A stretch of DNA of 64,000 nt from Paenibacillus solanacearum (GCF_910593845.1 NZ_CAJVAS010000032.1:1-64000); one strand, 5' to 3'; positions 44,202 through 54,119 are shown, counted from the first letter of the stretch. Numbers and translations are program-made. Notes: generated by a model not told the origin, from the letters alone.

Positions 44202-45110
44202 TTATTGTACCGTTAACGCGACTCGCTTCCCGGTGCTTCGGCTCTCGTTGGCCGCTTCCATGAAACGAATGATTTCCACCGTTTCGTCCAGATCGATCCC
44301 CGGTTGTCCTGTGCGGAACATGTCCATGACCTGTTCGAGCAGGCTCGCGTAGTACGGCTTCGGATTGGCGTACACGTCGATGTAATCCGAGCGCTTCACC
44401 CGGTGTACGACGCCGCCGAATTTATTGTTGCCCTTCCGGTTGCCGCGGATCGTGCCGATACGGCCGTCTTTCCAGAAGCCGGTAATGACGTCGTGATCCT
44501 CCTGCGTCGCCGCAATCACTTCCACGCAGCCACCGCCCATGATTTGGTACAGCATGTCGACGGTGTGCACCCCATACCAGAACAAACCCGGCTGCGTCGG
44601 CTGCAACGCCATCGGCCCGTAAAAGTCGGCGCCGATTACGTCGCCTTGATCCTCCACGCGCTTCGCGTCCTGCAGCGCTTCGGCGAACCGCAGCGCCGAT
44701 GCGCTCATGACGGGGATGCCGTGCTCGCGCGACAGCTTGGCGATTTGTCTCGCATCCTCCGAGCTGACGGCAAACGGTTTGTCGATGAATACCGGCTTGC
44801 CGAACGGCGCGATGCGCCGGAACTGCTCCAGATGCACTCGGCCGTCCACCGATTCCAGCAGGATGGCGTCGCAGCGTTCAGCGACCTGTTCGGGCGATTC
44901 GACGATATGCACGCCGTATTTATCCCGAAGCTCATTCGTATACCCATCCACACGGGAAATACTCAGTTCAAAGTCCGGCGATCCGCCTGGAAAGGCAGCA
45001 ACCACTTGACCGCCGGTGATATGATAAGACGCTTCGGAATCGTTCAACAGCTTCGTAAAAGCAGGGACATGGGACGTATCCAGTCCGATAATGCCGATTT
45101 TTAATACCAT
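44202..45110 (-). CDS. Gfo/Idh/MocA-family oxidoreductase, third in the operon
   Basis: A 302-residue NAD(P)-dependent sugar or polyol dehydrogenase-like protein. The Rossmann core starts at I-G-I-I-G-L-D-T-S-H, unusual in lacking the G-x-G-x-x-G glycines in that place. The E-K-P dinucleotide motif appears as F-I-D-K-P-F, and G-V-H-T-V-D-M-L holds the usual His and Asp. This weaker cofactor loop fits a small subset of the family and makes activity uncertain. It lies downstream of two other members, separated by 218 bp that contain the repeats at 45128-45230. Confidence 0.86.
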   Translation of the reverse strand: MVLKIGIIGLDTSHVPAFTKLLNDSEASYHITGGQVVAAFPGGSPDFELSISRVDGYTNELRDKYGVHIVESPEQVAERCDAILLESVDGRVHLEQFRRIAPFGKPVFIDKPFAVSSEDARQIAKLSREHGIPVMSASALRFAEALQDAKRVEDQGDVIGADFYGPMALQPTQPGLFWYGVHTVDMLYQIMGGGCVEVIAATQEDHDVITGFWKDGRIGTIRGNRKGNNKFGGVVHRVKRSDYIDVYANPKPYYASLLEQVMDMFRTGQPGIDLDETVEIIRFMEAANESRSTGKRVALTVQ

Positions 45111-45127
45111 GGTTTTTAACCTCCTAA

Positions 45128-45230
45128 GAGTTTTCCGCAGGAAAACTGGCTTCGTAAGCTTATGCTGAGTTTTCCGTAGGAAAGCTAGCTTCGTTAGCTT
45201 ATATTAAATTTCCGTAGGATAGCTGACATC
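45128..45230. repeat. Two-and-a-half imperfect 39-bp tandem repeats
   Basis: Copies at 45128-45166 and 45167-45205 match at 33 of 39 positions, with a partial third copy at 45206-45230. Each full copy has a stem such as AGTTTTCC-GCA-GGAAAACT and a second one of the AAGCTA/TAGCTT type. They lie in the leader between two Gfo/Idh/MocA genes. Confidence 0.75.
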
Positions 45231-45328
45231 GCCACCGTAATCCCCTTCAATGAGAGTCAACAGGGCTAAACAGAAGTCCTGACTACACGCCTCGCTCACA
45301 CATAATACTCCTAGAGAAACGATCCGCT

Positions 45329-46357
45329 CTACCCCAAAAACACTTCTTTTCCGGTCCGCGCCGACTCGTAAATCGCCAGGATGAGATCGACCGATTTCTT
45401 CGCCTCTTTGCCCGAAACCAGCGGCTCGCGATCTTCGCGGATCGCTTGAATCAAATCCTCGCACAGCACGTAGTGGCCGCTGTCGGCAATTTTGCTCGGG
45501 TCGCTGCTCGAGCTCACGAAAGCGCCCGCTTCCGGCGCCGCTTCGTCGCTGTTCGCGAATTTCCACTGCTTGATGCCGCTGTCGGCAAAAATGATCGAGC
45601 CGTTCTCCCCGTGAAGCTCGAAGCGGGTTTCCAGCCCCGGGTAAACGGACGTCGTTCCCTGAATGACACCGAAGGCGCCGCATTTGTACTTGACGACGGC
45701 GACCGCCGTATCCTCCACTTCAATGTCGCGCACAAGCGCCGCCGACCGCGCGAAGACGGACTCAACGTCGCCCATCAGCCACTGGATCAGGTCGATGCCG
45801 TGGACGCCCTGGTTCATCAGCGCGCCGCCGCCGTCGAGCGCCCATGTGCCGCGCCAGCCGGCGCTGCGGTAATATTCCGGGCTGCGGTAATATTTCAGGT
45901 ACGCGTCGCCCAGCACCAGCTTGCCGAGCTTGCCTTCCTCCACCGCCTTCTTGACGACGAGCGACGAAGGCATGACGCGACGCTGGAACACGCAGCCCAG
46001 CTTCACGTTATACTGCTCGGCCGCATCAATCATCTGCTGCATCTTCGCCGAAGTAATCTCCAGCGGCTTCTCGCAGAAAATATGCTTGCCCGCCTGAGCC
46101 GCAGCAATCGCGACTTCCCCGTGCAGGCCGCTCGGCGTGCATACGCTGATGACGTCAATCTCTTCGTTCTTCAGCATCTCTTCGTAATCGGCATACACCG
46201 TGCCGACGCCGTATTCACCGGCCAGCTTGCTCGCTTTCGCCGGCTCCACATCGGCGATCGCTACCAGCTCCGCGTTCGGGTTGTTCGTAATCGCTTTCGC
46301 ATGGAACGGAGCAATGACGCCCGCTCCGACAATCGCAAACTTTACTTTTTCCGTCAA
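45329..46357 (-). CDS. Gfo/Idh/MocA-family oxidoreductase, second in the operon
   Basis: A 342-residue dehydrogenase. Cofactor loop V-G-A-G-V-I-A-P at the N-terminus, E-K-P in I-F-C-E-K-P-L-E, and the G-V-H-G-I-D-L-I-Q-W site that usually gives the catalytic His. I choose TTG as start because AAAGAGGTG lies 7-8 nt upstream; an ATG much further upstream reads through the end of the neighbouring gene. It should oxidise a C-2 or C-3 hydroxyl of a sugar or inositol brought in by the ABC transporter upstream. Confidence 0.88.
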   Translation of the reverse strand: MTEKVKFAIVGAGVIAPFHAKAITNNPNAELVAIADVEPAKASKLAGEYGVGTVYADYEEMLKNEEIDVISVCTPSGLHGEVAIAAAQAGKHIFCEKPLEITSAKMQQMIDAAEQYNVKLGCVFQRRVMPSSLVVKKAVEEGKLGKLVLGDAYLKYYRSPEYYRSAGWRGTWALDGGGALMNQGVHGIDLIQWLMGDVESVFARSAALVRDIEVEDTAVAVVKYKCGAFGVIQGTTSVYPGLETRFELHGENGSIIFADSGIKQWKFANSDEAAPEAGAFVSSSSDPSKIADSGHYVLCEDLIQAIREDREPLVSGKEAKKSVDLILAIYESARTGKEVFLG

Positions 46358-46379
46358 TTCATTCACCTCTTTACCGTTG

Positions 46380-47354
46380 TTATACGTTACAATACGACTG
46401 CCTTTCGTGGGAACGATAGATCGCCTCCGTGACGGCGACGACACTGCGGGCATAGTCCAACCCGCATTCCGGTTCCGTACCTGTATCGATATAGCTTGCT
46501 AAATCCTCGAACTGCAGCACGAACGGCACCTCCTGCGGATCAACCGGCACCTTGCGGTACTCGCCGCCATCGCTGATCCAGAGGCTTTGCCCCGTCGCGA
46601 CGCGAAGCATGCCCTTCGTAAACACAAACTCCGTCTCATTCTTGGATGCGCCCGGATAGCCGGATTGGGCGATCGTTGCCGGTACGCCGGTGTCCGTATC
46701 CATAAAGACGAGCCCGCTGCCTTCCACATCGCCCCTCGGGCCGAAGTGGGACAGGACCGCTTTGACCCCGGTCACCCGGCTGGACGACAGCCATTGGATT
46801 TTATCGATCGAATGCGATCCGAGATTGAACAGAATGCCGCCTCCCGCCTTCGCCTTCTCTAAAAACCAGCCCGGTCGGTCTTCCCGATAATAATGAATAT
46901 GACGCGTATCGTTAATCATGACAAGCTCGCCCAATTCGCCCTGCTCGATCAACTGCTTCGCCTTCCGGTTCTCGGCGATATAGTGCTGCGTATGGCCTAC
47001 GAACAGCCGGACGCTGCTGCGCTTCACGGCGTCGGCAATTTCGTCGCATTCCGCCAGCGTCAAAGCCATCGGCTTCTCGAGCAGCATATGGCAGCCCCGC
47101 TCCGCGCAGAACACAGCCGCTTCCTTGTGCAGGAAATGAGGAAGCGTAATCACTGCGACATCCGGCTTCTCCCGTTCGATCATTTCCTTATAATCGGTAT
47201 AGGGCGCGATGCCGTACTGGGCTGACAGCTTCTCGACTTTGCCCCGGTCCAGATCGGCGGCGGAAACGGACCGAAACCGGTCCGTCTTCGCAAGCGCCTC
47301 CAAATGCCGGACGGCAATGCCCCCCGCTCCTACCAATGCAACGCGGTAACTCAT
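46380..47354 (-). CDS. Gfo/Idh/MocA-family oxidoreductase, first in the operon
   Basis: A 324-residue dehydrogenase with G-A-G-G-I-A cofactor loop, M-L-L-E-K-P-M-A, and N-L-G-S-H-S-I-D-K-I-Q-W. It is 21 bp after the binding-protein gene and 22 bp before the next dehydrogenase, which supports one operon. The reaction partner is unknown; a cooperating pair of such enzymes often performs oxidation then reduction of a sugar ring. Confidence 0.9.
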   Translation of the reverse strand: MSYRVALVGAGGIAVRHLEALAKTDRFRSVSAADLDRGKVEKLSAQYGIAPYTDYKEMIEREKPDVAVITLPHFLHKEAAVFCAERGCHMLLEKPMALTLAECDEIADAVKRSSVRLFVGHTQHYIAENRKAKQLIEQGELGELVMINDTRHIHYYREDRPGWFLEKAKAGGGILFNLGSHSIDKIQWLSSSRVTGVKAVLSHFGPRGDVEGSGLVFMDTDTGVPATIAQSGYPGASKNETEFVFTKGMLRVATGQSLWISDGGEYRKVPVDPQEVPFVLQFEDLASYIDTGTEPECGLDYARSVVAVTEAIYRSHERQSYCNV

Positions 47355-47375
47355 GGCCGGAGAACTCCTTTCCCG

Positions 47376-48902
47376 CTACTTCAGACTCACGTTCGACGTG
47401 CGGTCGTACGCGGTTTTGTACGTATCAAGCAGTTGCTGCAATCCGAGCTTCTTGACGCCGTCCACATATTTGTCCCATTCGTCCATGCTCTTCGTGCCGA
47501 GAATGAACTTGGAGATATTCTCCAACCGGTTCTTGTCGATCGCTTGACCGATTGTCGAGATCGTCTCCAGCTCCTTCTCGTTGAAAGCGGGCTTCTGGTT
47601 ATACGGGCCGTCGTATTTGCGCGACTCCGTATAGGCGGCTTGAAGCTCCTTGGAGGCGAGAGACAAATGCGCGTCGTAATCAATCCATTGATAGGCACCG
47701 TTCGTCGCAAGTCCCGTCTTTTTGCGCAGGTCGGCGATATCGATGAAGTCGGATTTGATTTTCTTCTTGCCATTTTCTACCGTATAGGTTACACCTTCTT
47801 GGCCCCAGCTGGCAATATCTCTGCCATTTTCCGAATAATAAAAGTCAGCAAATTTCATAATGTCTTTAATGCTCTTCGACGTGGAAGAGACGGTCATGCC
47901 CGATTCCAGGTAGCTAGTGAACGCGTTCACCTGCTTGCCGCCCGGCGATCCGGCCGGAGGCGCCATAAAGTTAATCGTAAATTCGGGATTATCCTTGCGC
48001 AGCGACGCGTTGAAGAAGTCGATCCGGCTGATGTAGTCGACCGTGACGAACGATTTGTTCGTCGACATAATATCCTGCCACTGCTTTGTATCCATCGTCA
48101 GCCAATCGGCGGGCATCAAGCCGTCCTTGTAAAACTTGGCGAGATATTCCACCATCTTCTTGTAGCCGTCTTCGATCGGTCCGTATTTGACGGCTTTCGT
48201 CTTCGGATCGACGTAAAACCCTTCGTTCGTATCGAAATTGGCGGACAAATTTTTCATCAGCGCCAGATCCATACCGAAACGGGTGCTGAACGGATACGTA
48301 TTCGGATACAGCTGCTTCAATTTTTTCAGCGTCTCGTACAGCTCGTCGTAGTTGGCAGGAACCTTCAAGTTGTTCTTTTTGAAAATATCTTCGCGATACA
48401 GCCATACCATCCGGTTCGTTTCGCCGAAGCCCTGGTTCGGGAACATGTACATTTTGCCGTCGGCGGCGATCGCCGAGCGGGTGTCGTCCGGATATTGAGC
48501 CATCCATTTTTTGAAATTCGGCATCAGATCGGTATATTCCAATATGTTGACAAGCGCGCCCTGCTGGCCGAACTTGTTCGCCTGCCCGCGGTCGAGCATG
48601 AACATGATGTCCGGCATGTTGCCGGAAGCGACGTTCAGGTTGACCGTATCGGCCAGCTTGCCCGACGGCACCTGCATATTCAGCGTGACGCCCGTCTTCT
48701 CCTCGATCAGCTTCCAGATCAGCCAGTCTTTGTTGTACGGCCAGCTCGGATGCGATTCCGTCAGCATGGTGAACGTCTTCTTCGTCTTGGTGTCCCCGCT
48801 GTCTCCTCCTGCGGCTTGCGGCGACTTATTTCCCCCGCTGCAGCCTACAACCGCCCCCAGCGCAAGCACGACCGATACGGATGCGAATATCCCCTTTTTC
48901 AT
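47376..48902 (-). CDS. Extracellular sugar-binding lipoprotein, LplA/YtcQ-like
   Basis: A 508-residue lipoprotein with lipobox A-V-V-G-C, then a family 1 solute-binding fold typical of the large (about 500 residue) Paenibacillus/Bacillus LplA-YtcQ group. ATG after AAAGGAGAGA. It follows the two permeases and leads into three dehydrogenases. Ligands of this group are usually plant-wall oligosaccharides; none can be assigned here. Confidence 0.9.
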   Translation of the reverse strand: MKKGIFASVSVVLALGAVVGCSGGNKSPQAAGGDSGDTKTKKTFTMLTESHPSWPYNKDWLIWKLIEEKTGVTLNMQVPSGKLADTVNLNVASGNMPDIMFMLDRGQANKFGQQGALVNILEYTDLMPNFKKWMAQYPDDTRSAIAADGKMYMFPNQGFGETNRMVWLYREDIFKKNNLKVPANYDELYETLKKLKQLYPNTYPFSTRFGMDLALMKNLSANFDTNEGFYVDPKTKAVKYGPIEDGYKKMVEYLAKFYKDGLMPADWLTMDTKQWQDIMSTNKSFVTVDYISRIDFFNASLRKDNPEFTINFMAPPAGSPGGKQVNAFTSYLESGMTVSSTSKSIKDIMKFADFYYSENGRDIASWGQEGVTYTVENGKKKIKSDFIDIADLRKKTGLATNGAYQWIDYDAHLSLASKELQAAYTESRKYDGPYNQKPAFNEKELETISTIGQAIDKNRLENISKFILGTKSMDEWDKYVDGVKKLGLQQLLDTYKTAYDRTSNVSLK

Positions 48903-48975
48903 CCCAAATCTCTCCTTTGTCAAAGTTCTGTGTTCATGCGATCCACACGAAAGCTCCCCAACCGCACCGGGCGGC

Positions 48976-49842
48976 TTAGCCTTTGACAGCGCCGATCATG
49001 ACGCCTTTTACAAAATACTTTTGGAGCAGCGGATACACGATCAGGATCGGTATCGTCGACACCATGATCGTCGCAAACTTAAGCGATTCCTCCACAACCA
49101 TATTGTCGCCGCCGATGCTGTTCGCCTCCGCCGAGTTGATTTGCCCGGCAAGCACGATGTTGCGCAGGATGACCTGCAGCGGGAACAGATCCGGATCGCG
49201 CAAGTACAGCAGAGGAAGCATGAAATTGTTCCACATGGCCACGGCGTAAAACAAACCGATGGTAGCGAACACGGCCTTGGACAGCGGGATGACGATCCGC
49301 CAAAAAATACCGAGGTCGTTCAAGCCGTCCATCCGGCCCGATTCTTCCAGCTCTGCGGGTATGCCGAGGAAAAAGGTACGCATGACGAGCAGGTTCCATG
49401 TGCTGACCGCTCCAGGCAGCACCATCGCCCAGATCGTATCCATCAGCCCGTACGATTTGACAACCAGGAACGTTGGAATCATCCCGCCGCTGAAAAACAT
49501 CGTAAAGATGATCATCAGCGTAAAGCCGCGGTGGAACACCATCGTTTTTTTGGACAGCGCGTATGCCCCGGCAGACGTGACCGCCAGCGAGATCGCCGTA
49601 CCGACTACGGTGTAGACGATCGTATTCAGATAAGACTGGAAGATGCGCGGATCTTTCAGCACCAGCTTGTACATATCCACATTGAATCCTTTCGGATACC
49701 ATGTGACAAGACCCTTCATAACATAGACATCTTTGCTCAGGGACACAGCCGCCATGTATAGGAACGGATACAGAGTGACCACGACGACGCACAGCAGGAT
49801 CAGACCGTTCACGACGCCGAATAATGTCCATTTGCGTTTCAT
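48976..49842 (-). CDS. Sugar ABC permease, LplC/YtcP-like
   Basis: A 288-residue permease with six spans; the EAA loop reads E-L-E-E-S-G-R-M-D-G-L-N-D-L-G. The ending Q-K-Y-F-V-K-G-V-M-I-G-A-V-K-G is the signature of LplC-type proteins. It lies 18 bp after the LplB-like gene. No ATPase is in this operon; a shared MsmX/UgpC-type ATPase is expected. Confidence 0.92.
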   Translation of the reverse strand: MKRKWTLFGVVNGLILLCVVVVTLYPFLYMAAVSLSKDVYVMKGLVTWYPKGFNVDMYKLVLKDPRIFQSYLNTIVYTVVGTAISLAVTSAGAYALSKKTMVFHRGFTLMIIFTMFFSGGMIPTFLVVKSYGLMDTIWAMVLPGAVSTWNLLVMRTFFLGIPAELEESGRMDGLNDLGIFWRIVIPLSKAVFATIGLFYAVAMWNNFMLPLLYLRDPDLFPLQVILRNIVLAGQINSAEANSIGGDNMVVEESLKFATIMVSTIPILIVYPLLQKYFVKGVMIGAVKG

Positions 49843-49860
49843 ACACCACTCGCCCCCTTC

Positions 49861-50832
49861 TTACCACAAGCTTGTTTCGGACAGCTTCCGGCTCAAGTAA
49901 TTCGCCGAAAAAATAAAGATGAGGCTCACAACGCCGGTAAACAGATCAATCGCGGCGGCATAGCTGAAGTTGCCCTGCAGCAGCCCGGTGCGGTATACAT
50001 AAGTGCTCAATATATCGGCGGTCTCATACGTTGCCGGCGTGTACAGCAGAAACACTTTCTCGAATCCGATCTCCAGCACTTTGCCGACGTTAAGCACGAA
50101 CAAGATGACAATGGCCGGTGCGATGCCCGGCAAGGTGACGTGCATCAGCTTCTTGAACCGCCCCGCTCCGTCCATCTCCGCCGCCTCGTACAGCATCGGA
50201 TCGATCGACGTCAGCGCCGCCAAATAAATGATCGTTTCCCAGCCGATATGCTGCCATATCTCGGATGCCACATAGATGGAACGGAACAACTCGGGCAGCA
50301 CCAGGAAGTTGATCGGCTCCGCGCCGAACGCTCCGAGCAGCCGGTTGATCAGTCCTCCGGACGGCGACAAGAACATGACAACCATGCTGGCGATGACGAC
50401 GTTGGATATAAAATGCGGCAAATAGCTTGCCGTCTGCACAAACCGCTTGAACAGCGCGTTCTTGACTTCGTTCAGCATGAGCGCGAGCACGATCGGCGCC
50501 GGAAAACCGAAGATCAGCTTATACAGCCCGAGCAGAAACGTATTGCGCAGCAGGATGAGAAAATCGGGATTGGCGAAAAACATGTTGTAATATTTCAGGC
50601 CGACCCAATCGCTTCCCCAGATGCCTTTGTATAGGTTGTAATTTTTAAAGGAGATGACGATGCCGAACATCGGCATGTATTTGAATAAGATGAAGTACAC
50701 CAAACAGGGCAGAAACAGCAGCAGCAAATATTGGCTTTTCCTGATTTTTTTCCAGCCGCTTGCAAATCTCGTTCGGCCTCGAAGTGCCGTGCCCCGCATA
50801 TCGTCTACCTGAACACTTTCCGTACCTGCCAT
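49861..50832 (-). CDS. Sugar ABC permease, LplB/YteP-like
   Basis: A 323-residue permease, first gene of the operon. Motifs Y-M-P-M-F-G-I-V-I-S-F-K-N-Y and the EAA loop E-A-A-E-M-D-G-A-G-R-F are typical of LplB. GGAGGATAAGCT precedes the ATG. Divergent from the AraC sensor-regulator at 51083, which probably switches it on. Confidence 0.93.
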   Translation of the reverse strand: MAGTESVQVDDMRGTALRGRTRFASGWKKIRKSQYLLLLFLPCLVYFILFKYMPMFGIVISFKNYNLYKGIWGSDWVGLKYYNMFFANPDFLILLRNTFLLGLYKLIFGFPAPIVLALMLNEVKNALFKRFVQTASYLPHFISNVVIASMVVMFLSPSGGLINRLLGAFGAEPINFLVLPELFRSIYVASEIWQHIGWETIIYLAALTSIDPMLYEAAEMDGAGRFKKLMHVTLPGIAPAIVILFVLNVGKVLEIGFEKVFLLYTPATYETADILSTYVYRTGLLQGNFSYAAAIDLFTGVVSLIFIFSANYLSRKLSETSLW

Positions 50833-51082
50833 AGCTTATCCTCCCTCCCCTCCCCATTCTTTTGTGAAGCGATAGTTCCCTGCGATGCGTTTATCATAAG
50901 CCGCCAACCCGCCCTGCGCCTATCGCCAAGTCTTGCAAACGTTAGCCGTTTTACGAAAACTTAAAAAATCGGTAACTTGTTAAAAAATTGGTGATCGGCC
51001 GATTGCGGCAAAACGGTTCCTCTGGCGAAAGCCCGGTGGTATAATTTTATTAATCGAAAAGACAGGATGAGGAGGGGCTCGG

Positions 51083-53356
51083 ATGATCCAAGAGACGATA
51101 CAGCGAACAGCCGCCAGCCGTTCTTTATTTTTCAAACTGCTGACCAGTTTCATCGTCATTATTCTACTTCTCGTCTCTTTCAATTTCGTGTCATACCGTT
51201 TTTTTCTAACCAACATCCAGGGGGAAATTATTAAAAACAACAGCCTGAACCTGAATGCGACGGTGAACAATTACGAAAAGCATCTGAGCCTGGTGAGAAA
51301 TTTGGGATTGAGCCTGTATTTCAACGATAAGGCGCCGATGCTCAGCAGCAGACAGCCGGACGGTACGTTCTACGACGTCGCTTACCAGGTGCGCAAAGAT
51401 TTGCAGCAGATGCTCCAGAACCCGCTGCTTTATTTGAACAACATGATTTATTTGTTTCCAGACCGGTCGGCTGTAATCGAGAAGGACGGGAGCAGCAGAC
51501 TCGACTCGATGTTCACCAAATTTTACAAATCCGATCGTTATACGCCCGATTTCTGGAGGGAGGAGTTCGGCAAGCCGTTCAACTTCAAAGTGTATCCATC
51601 GGCCAGCTTCACGGAGCAAGGCCTGGAGAACGAAGTCGCCAAAGGCTCGTTTATGCCGCTTCTGATCAAAAACTCCTACAACAGCCAGTTCGCGATCATT
51701 GCGCTGCTGGACAGCGCCAAGCTGTACGATGCCTTCTTCCAGCCTTCGCTGGGGAACCGGTTCTATATAAGCAACAGCGACGGAGAGCTGCTGTTCAGCG
51801 CCTCCGGCGAAACGGATCGACCTGCCTTCCCTGCGCTTCCCGCCCGTCAAGGCTTTGTGAAGAAGGGCAGCGATTATTATTTTTACCAACAAGGCGGCGA
51901 CAGCGGCTTCACGTATATGAGTGTCATTCCGAACGAGAAGATCGCCTCGCAAATCGTGCGCATGAACATCCTGCTCGCCATGCTGCTCGTGGCCGCTCTT
52001 GTCATCAGCATCGGCGTCTCCATCGTGTTCAGCCTGAAAATGAACAACCCGATCGCCAATATCGTCAAGTCAATCCAGCAGCTCAATTTTGCCGCTTCGC
52101 CGCGCAGCCGGATCAAGGAGTTCGACCTGATCAGCGATGAGCTCCGGGATTTGTTCAAGCGCAATCAAGACATCAACACCGACCTGAACCAAAAAAACGA
52201 TGTCCTCAAAAACTATGCCTATCTTAACAAGATCAAAATGATCCATACGCAAATGGGAGACGGCAAGCTGCAGCCCGAGCCGAACAAGCCGTTTCTGCTC
52301 GTACTGTTCCAGCTCAGCTTCCTGCAGCGGTTCCAGGAGGAGCTGGAGGTCGAGCAAAACCGCGCTTCCTATTACATTCGCGAGTTCATTCAGTCGCACT
52401 TTGCGGAGTATTACAAGGATTGCCTTACGTTCCAGATGGAACGCGATCAAATCTTGTCGCTCATCTTTCCCGAAGAAACCGGCGGCCGCGACGTCACGGA
52501 AATATTGCAATTTTTCAAGCAAGTGTTCGATATGGACAAAAAGTATTGTCTTATTACGGTAGCGTTCAGTCCCACCTATCGGGATTCCTCCGAATTTACG
52601 GCGGCGTACGACTATTTGCTGCAGCGGATCAAGCTGAGAAAGCTGGGCGAGGAAACGCAAATCATTACCGAGGGAGACACCATGCCGGAAAAAACCGGTT
52701 GGAGTGCGCAGGAGGAACAGGAGTTCACCGCCAATCTGCTGGCCGGCAACGAGAACGGCGTGCTGCAGCTTGTGAAGCGGACGCTGCATGCCATGCACCG
52801 CAAAGACGCGACCGCTGCGCAATTCGCCGCCTATGCCGGCGAGATCGTCCAGAAGGTCGACCGCGCTTTCGATTCGCTGCGGCTGGAGATGGAGACGGCC
52901 TTGCCCTCCTGTTCGCCGTACGATCAAATTCGGGACTGCTACCAATTCGAGGATTACGAGCGGTTTATGTCTTATTTCCTGGCCTCGGCGTCCGCGCTGA
53001 TCAAGAAGAAGAAAGCGGAAACCGACTATATTACCAGCTTCGTCATCGAGTACGTGGAAGCGAACTACCAGGAAGATTTGTCGCTGGACCTGCTGGCCGA
53101 CAAGCTGAATATTTCGCCGGCGTACTTGTCCACCTACTTCAAGGAGAAGAAAGGAACGAATTTCAGCGATTACGTCAATACGTTCCGCATCCGTAAGGCG
53201 CAGGAGCTGCTGCTGCAAACCGATCTCAAAATCCAGGACGTGTCGCAGCTCGTCGGATATCAAAGCGTCAATTCGTTTATACGCATGTTCAAGAAGTCGC
53301 TCGGCGTTCCCCCGGGGGAATTCCGCAAAGCCAACGAGGAATGGGGCCGAGCGTGA
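51083..53356 (+). CDS. Membrane-bound AraC-family sensor-regulator
   Basis: A 757-residue protein with two membrane spans (about 17-40 and 293-313) flanking a 250-residue extracellular sensor domain. A cytoplasmic linker leads to the C-terminal AraC double helix-turn-helix at about 655-750 (L-D-L-L-A-D-K-L-N-I-S-P-A-Y and I-Q-D-V-S-Q-L-V-G-Y). This one-component design is common in Paenibacillus beside LplB/LplC-type operons and senses an external sugar. GAGGAGGGG precedes the ATG. It likely activates the divergent operon. Confidence 0.92.
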   Translation: MIQETIQRTAASRSLFFKLLTSFIVIILLLVSFNFVSYRFFLTNIQGEIIKNNSLNLNATVNNYEKHLSLVRNLGLSLYFNDKAPMLSSRQPDGTFYDVAYQVRKDLQQMLQNPLLYLNNMIYLFPDRSAVIEKDGSSRLDSMFTKFYKSDRYTPDFWREEFGKPFNFKVYPSASFTEQGLENEVAKGSFMPLLIKNSYNSQFAIIALLDSAKLYDAFFQPSLGNRFYISNSDGELLFSASGETDRPAFPALPARQGFVKKGSDYYFYQQGGDSGFTYMSVIPNEKIASQIVRMNILLAMLLVAALVISIGVSIVFSLKMNNPIANIVKSIQQLNFAASPRSRIKEFDLISDELRDLFKRNQDINTDLNQKNDVLKNYAYLNKIKMIHTQMGDGKLQPEPNKPFLLVLFQLSFLQRFQEELEVEQNRASYYIREFIQSHFAEYYKDCLTFQMERDQILSLIFPEETGGRDVTEILQFFKQVFDMDKKYCLITVAFSPTYRDSSEFTAAYDYLLQRIKLRKLGEETQIITEGDTMPEKTGWSAQEEQEFTANLLAGNENGVLQLVKRTLHAMHRKDATAAQFAAYAGEIVQKVDRAFDSLRLEMETALPSCSPYDQIRDCYQFEDYERFMSYFLASASALIKKKKAETDYITSFVIEYVEANYQEDLSLDLLADKLNISPAYLSTYFKEKKGTNFSDYVNTFRIRKAQELLLQTDLKIQDVSQLVGYQSVNSFIRMFKKSLGVPPGEFRKANEEWGRA

Positions 53357-53474
53357 CAGAGAACAGCGCCTATGCCCGCACATTTCGCATTGCTCATTTT
53401 CCAATGAATTCCTAGCGAACGGAACGGCAAACAGATGTATAATATGAAAAGCATAAATTTGGTTGCCGGGAGTC

Positions 53475-54104
53475 ATGAAATTGAATTTCGTTCATTCGTT
53501 CGCCGTTTCGTTTTGCTCGTGGATTGCAATTACCTTAAGCGGGCTTGCCTTTTTTCGTAACCATCCGCTCAAGTACAGGAAAGAAATCGTCATTGTATCG
53601 TTCTTCGCTGCCAGTCTTTCGCTCGTCATCCAATATTATAACGAGATTGCGCTCATTACTTTTCTTCCGCCGATGCTCGCATATATCGTCTTTGCGGTGT
53701 TAACGGGATCGGGGTGGCTCCGTTCGTTCACGATCATCTTCGTGGGCGTGACCATAAGCGGCTTGTTGGAGTTCACCGTTACGTTCCTATTCAGTCGTTG
53801 CGATGTAAGTCTGACCCTCGTCAAATTGGCCGAAGACTATACCGTGGAATCGTGGTGCTTTATCGCCCTTCATTTGTTGCTCTCGTTGTATATTCTGAAA
53901 AAAAGATGGGGCTTCACTTCCTTATCAAGGCTTCATTGCCACAAGCCGAATCATACCATCATGTGGGTTATCTTGATTATTTCCGTGGTTAACTCGATTG
54001 CGGGAATTATCATCGCTTTTCGGCAAACGTCTATAATATTGGCAGCCCTCTTTCTGCTCGCTCTGTTTATCGTCTACACCGTTCTAAACTACAGAAAAGA
54101 GTGA
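53475..54104 (+). CDS. Multi-pass membrane protein of unknown function
   Basis: A 209-residue protein with six or seven membrane spans. It shares length and span spacing with the protein at 10647-11303 and looks like the membrane half of a GHKL-type sensor kinase without a kinase. The start is uncertain: ATG 53475 lies only 2 nt from GGGAG, while TTG 53481 or TTG 53463 would also be possible. Closed by the hairpin at 54120-54161. Confidence 0.55.
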   Translation: MKLNFVHSFAVSFCSWIAITLSGLAFFRNHPLKYRKEIVIVSFFAASLSLVIQYYNEIALITFLPPMLAYIVFAVLTGSGWLRSFTIIFVGVTISGLLEFTVTFLFSRCDVSLTLVKLAEDYTVESWCFIALHLLLSLYILKKRWGFTSLSRLHCHKPNHTIMWVILIISVVNSIAGIIIAFRQTSIILAALFLLALFIVYTVLNYRKE

Positions 54105-54119
54105 AGAAATCACGTAAGC

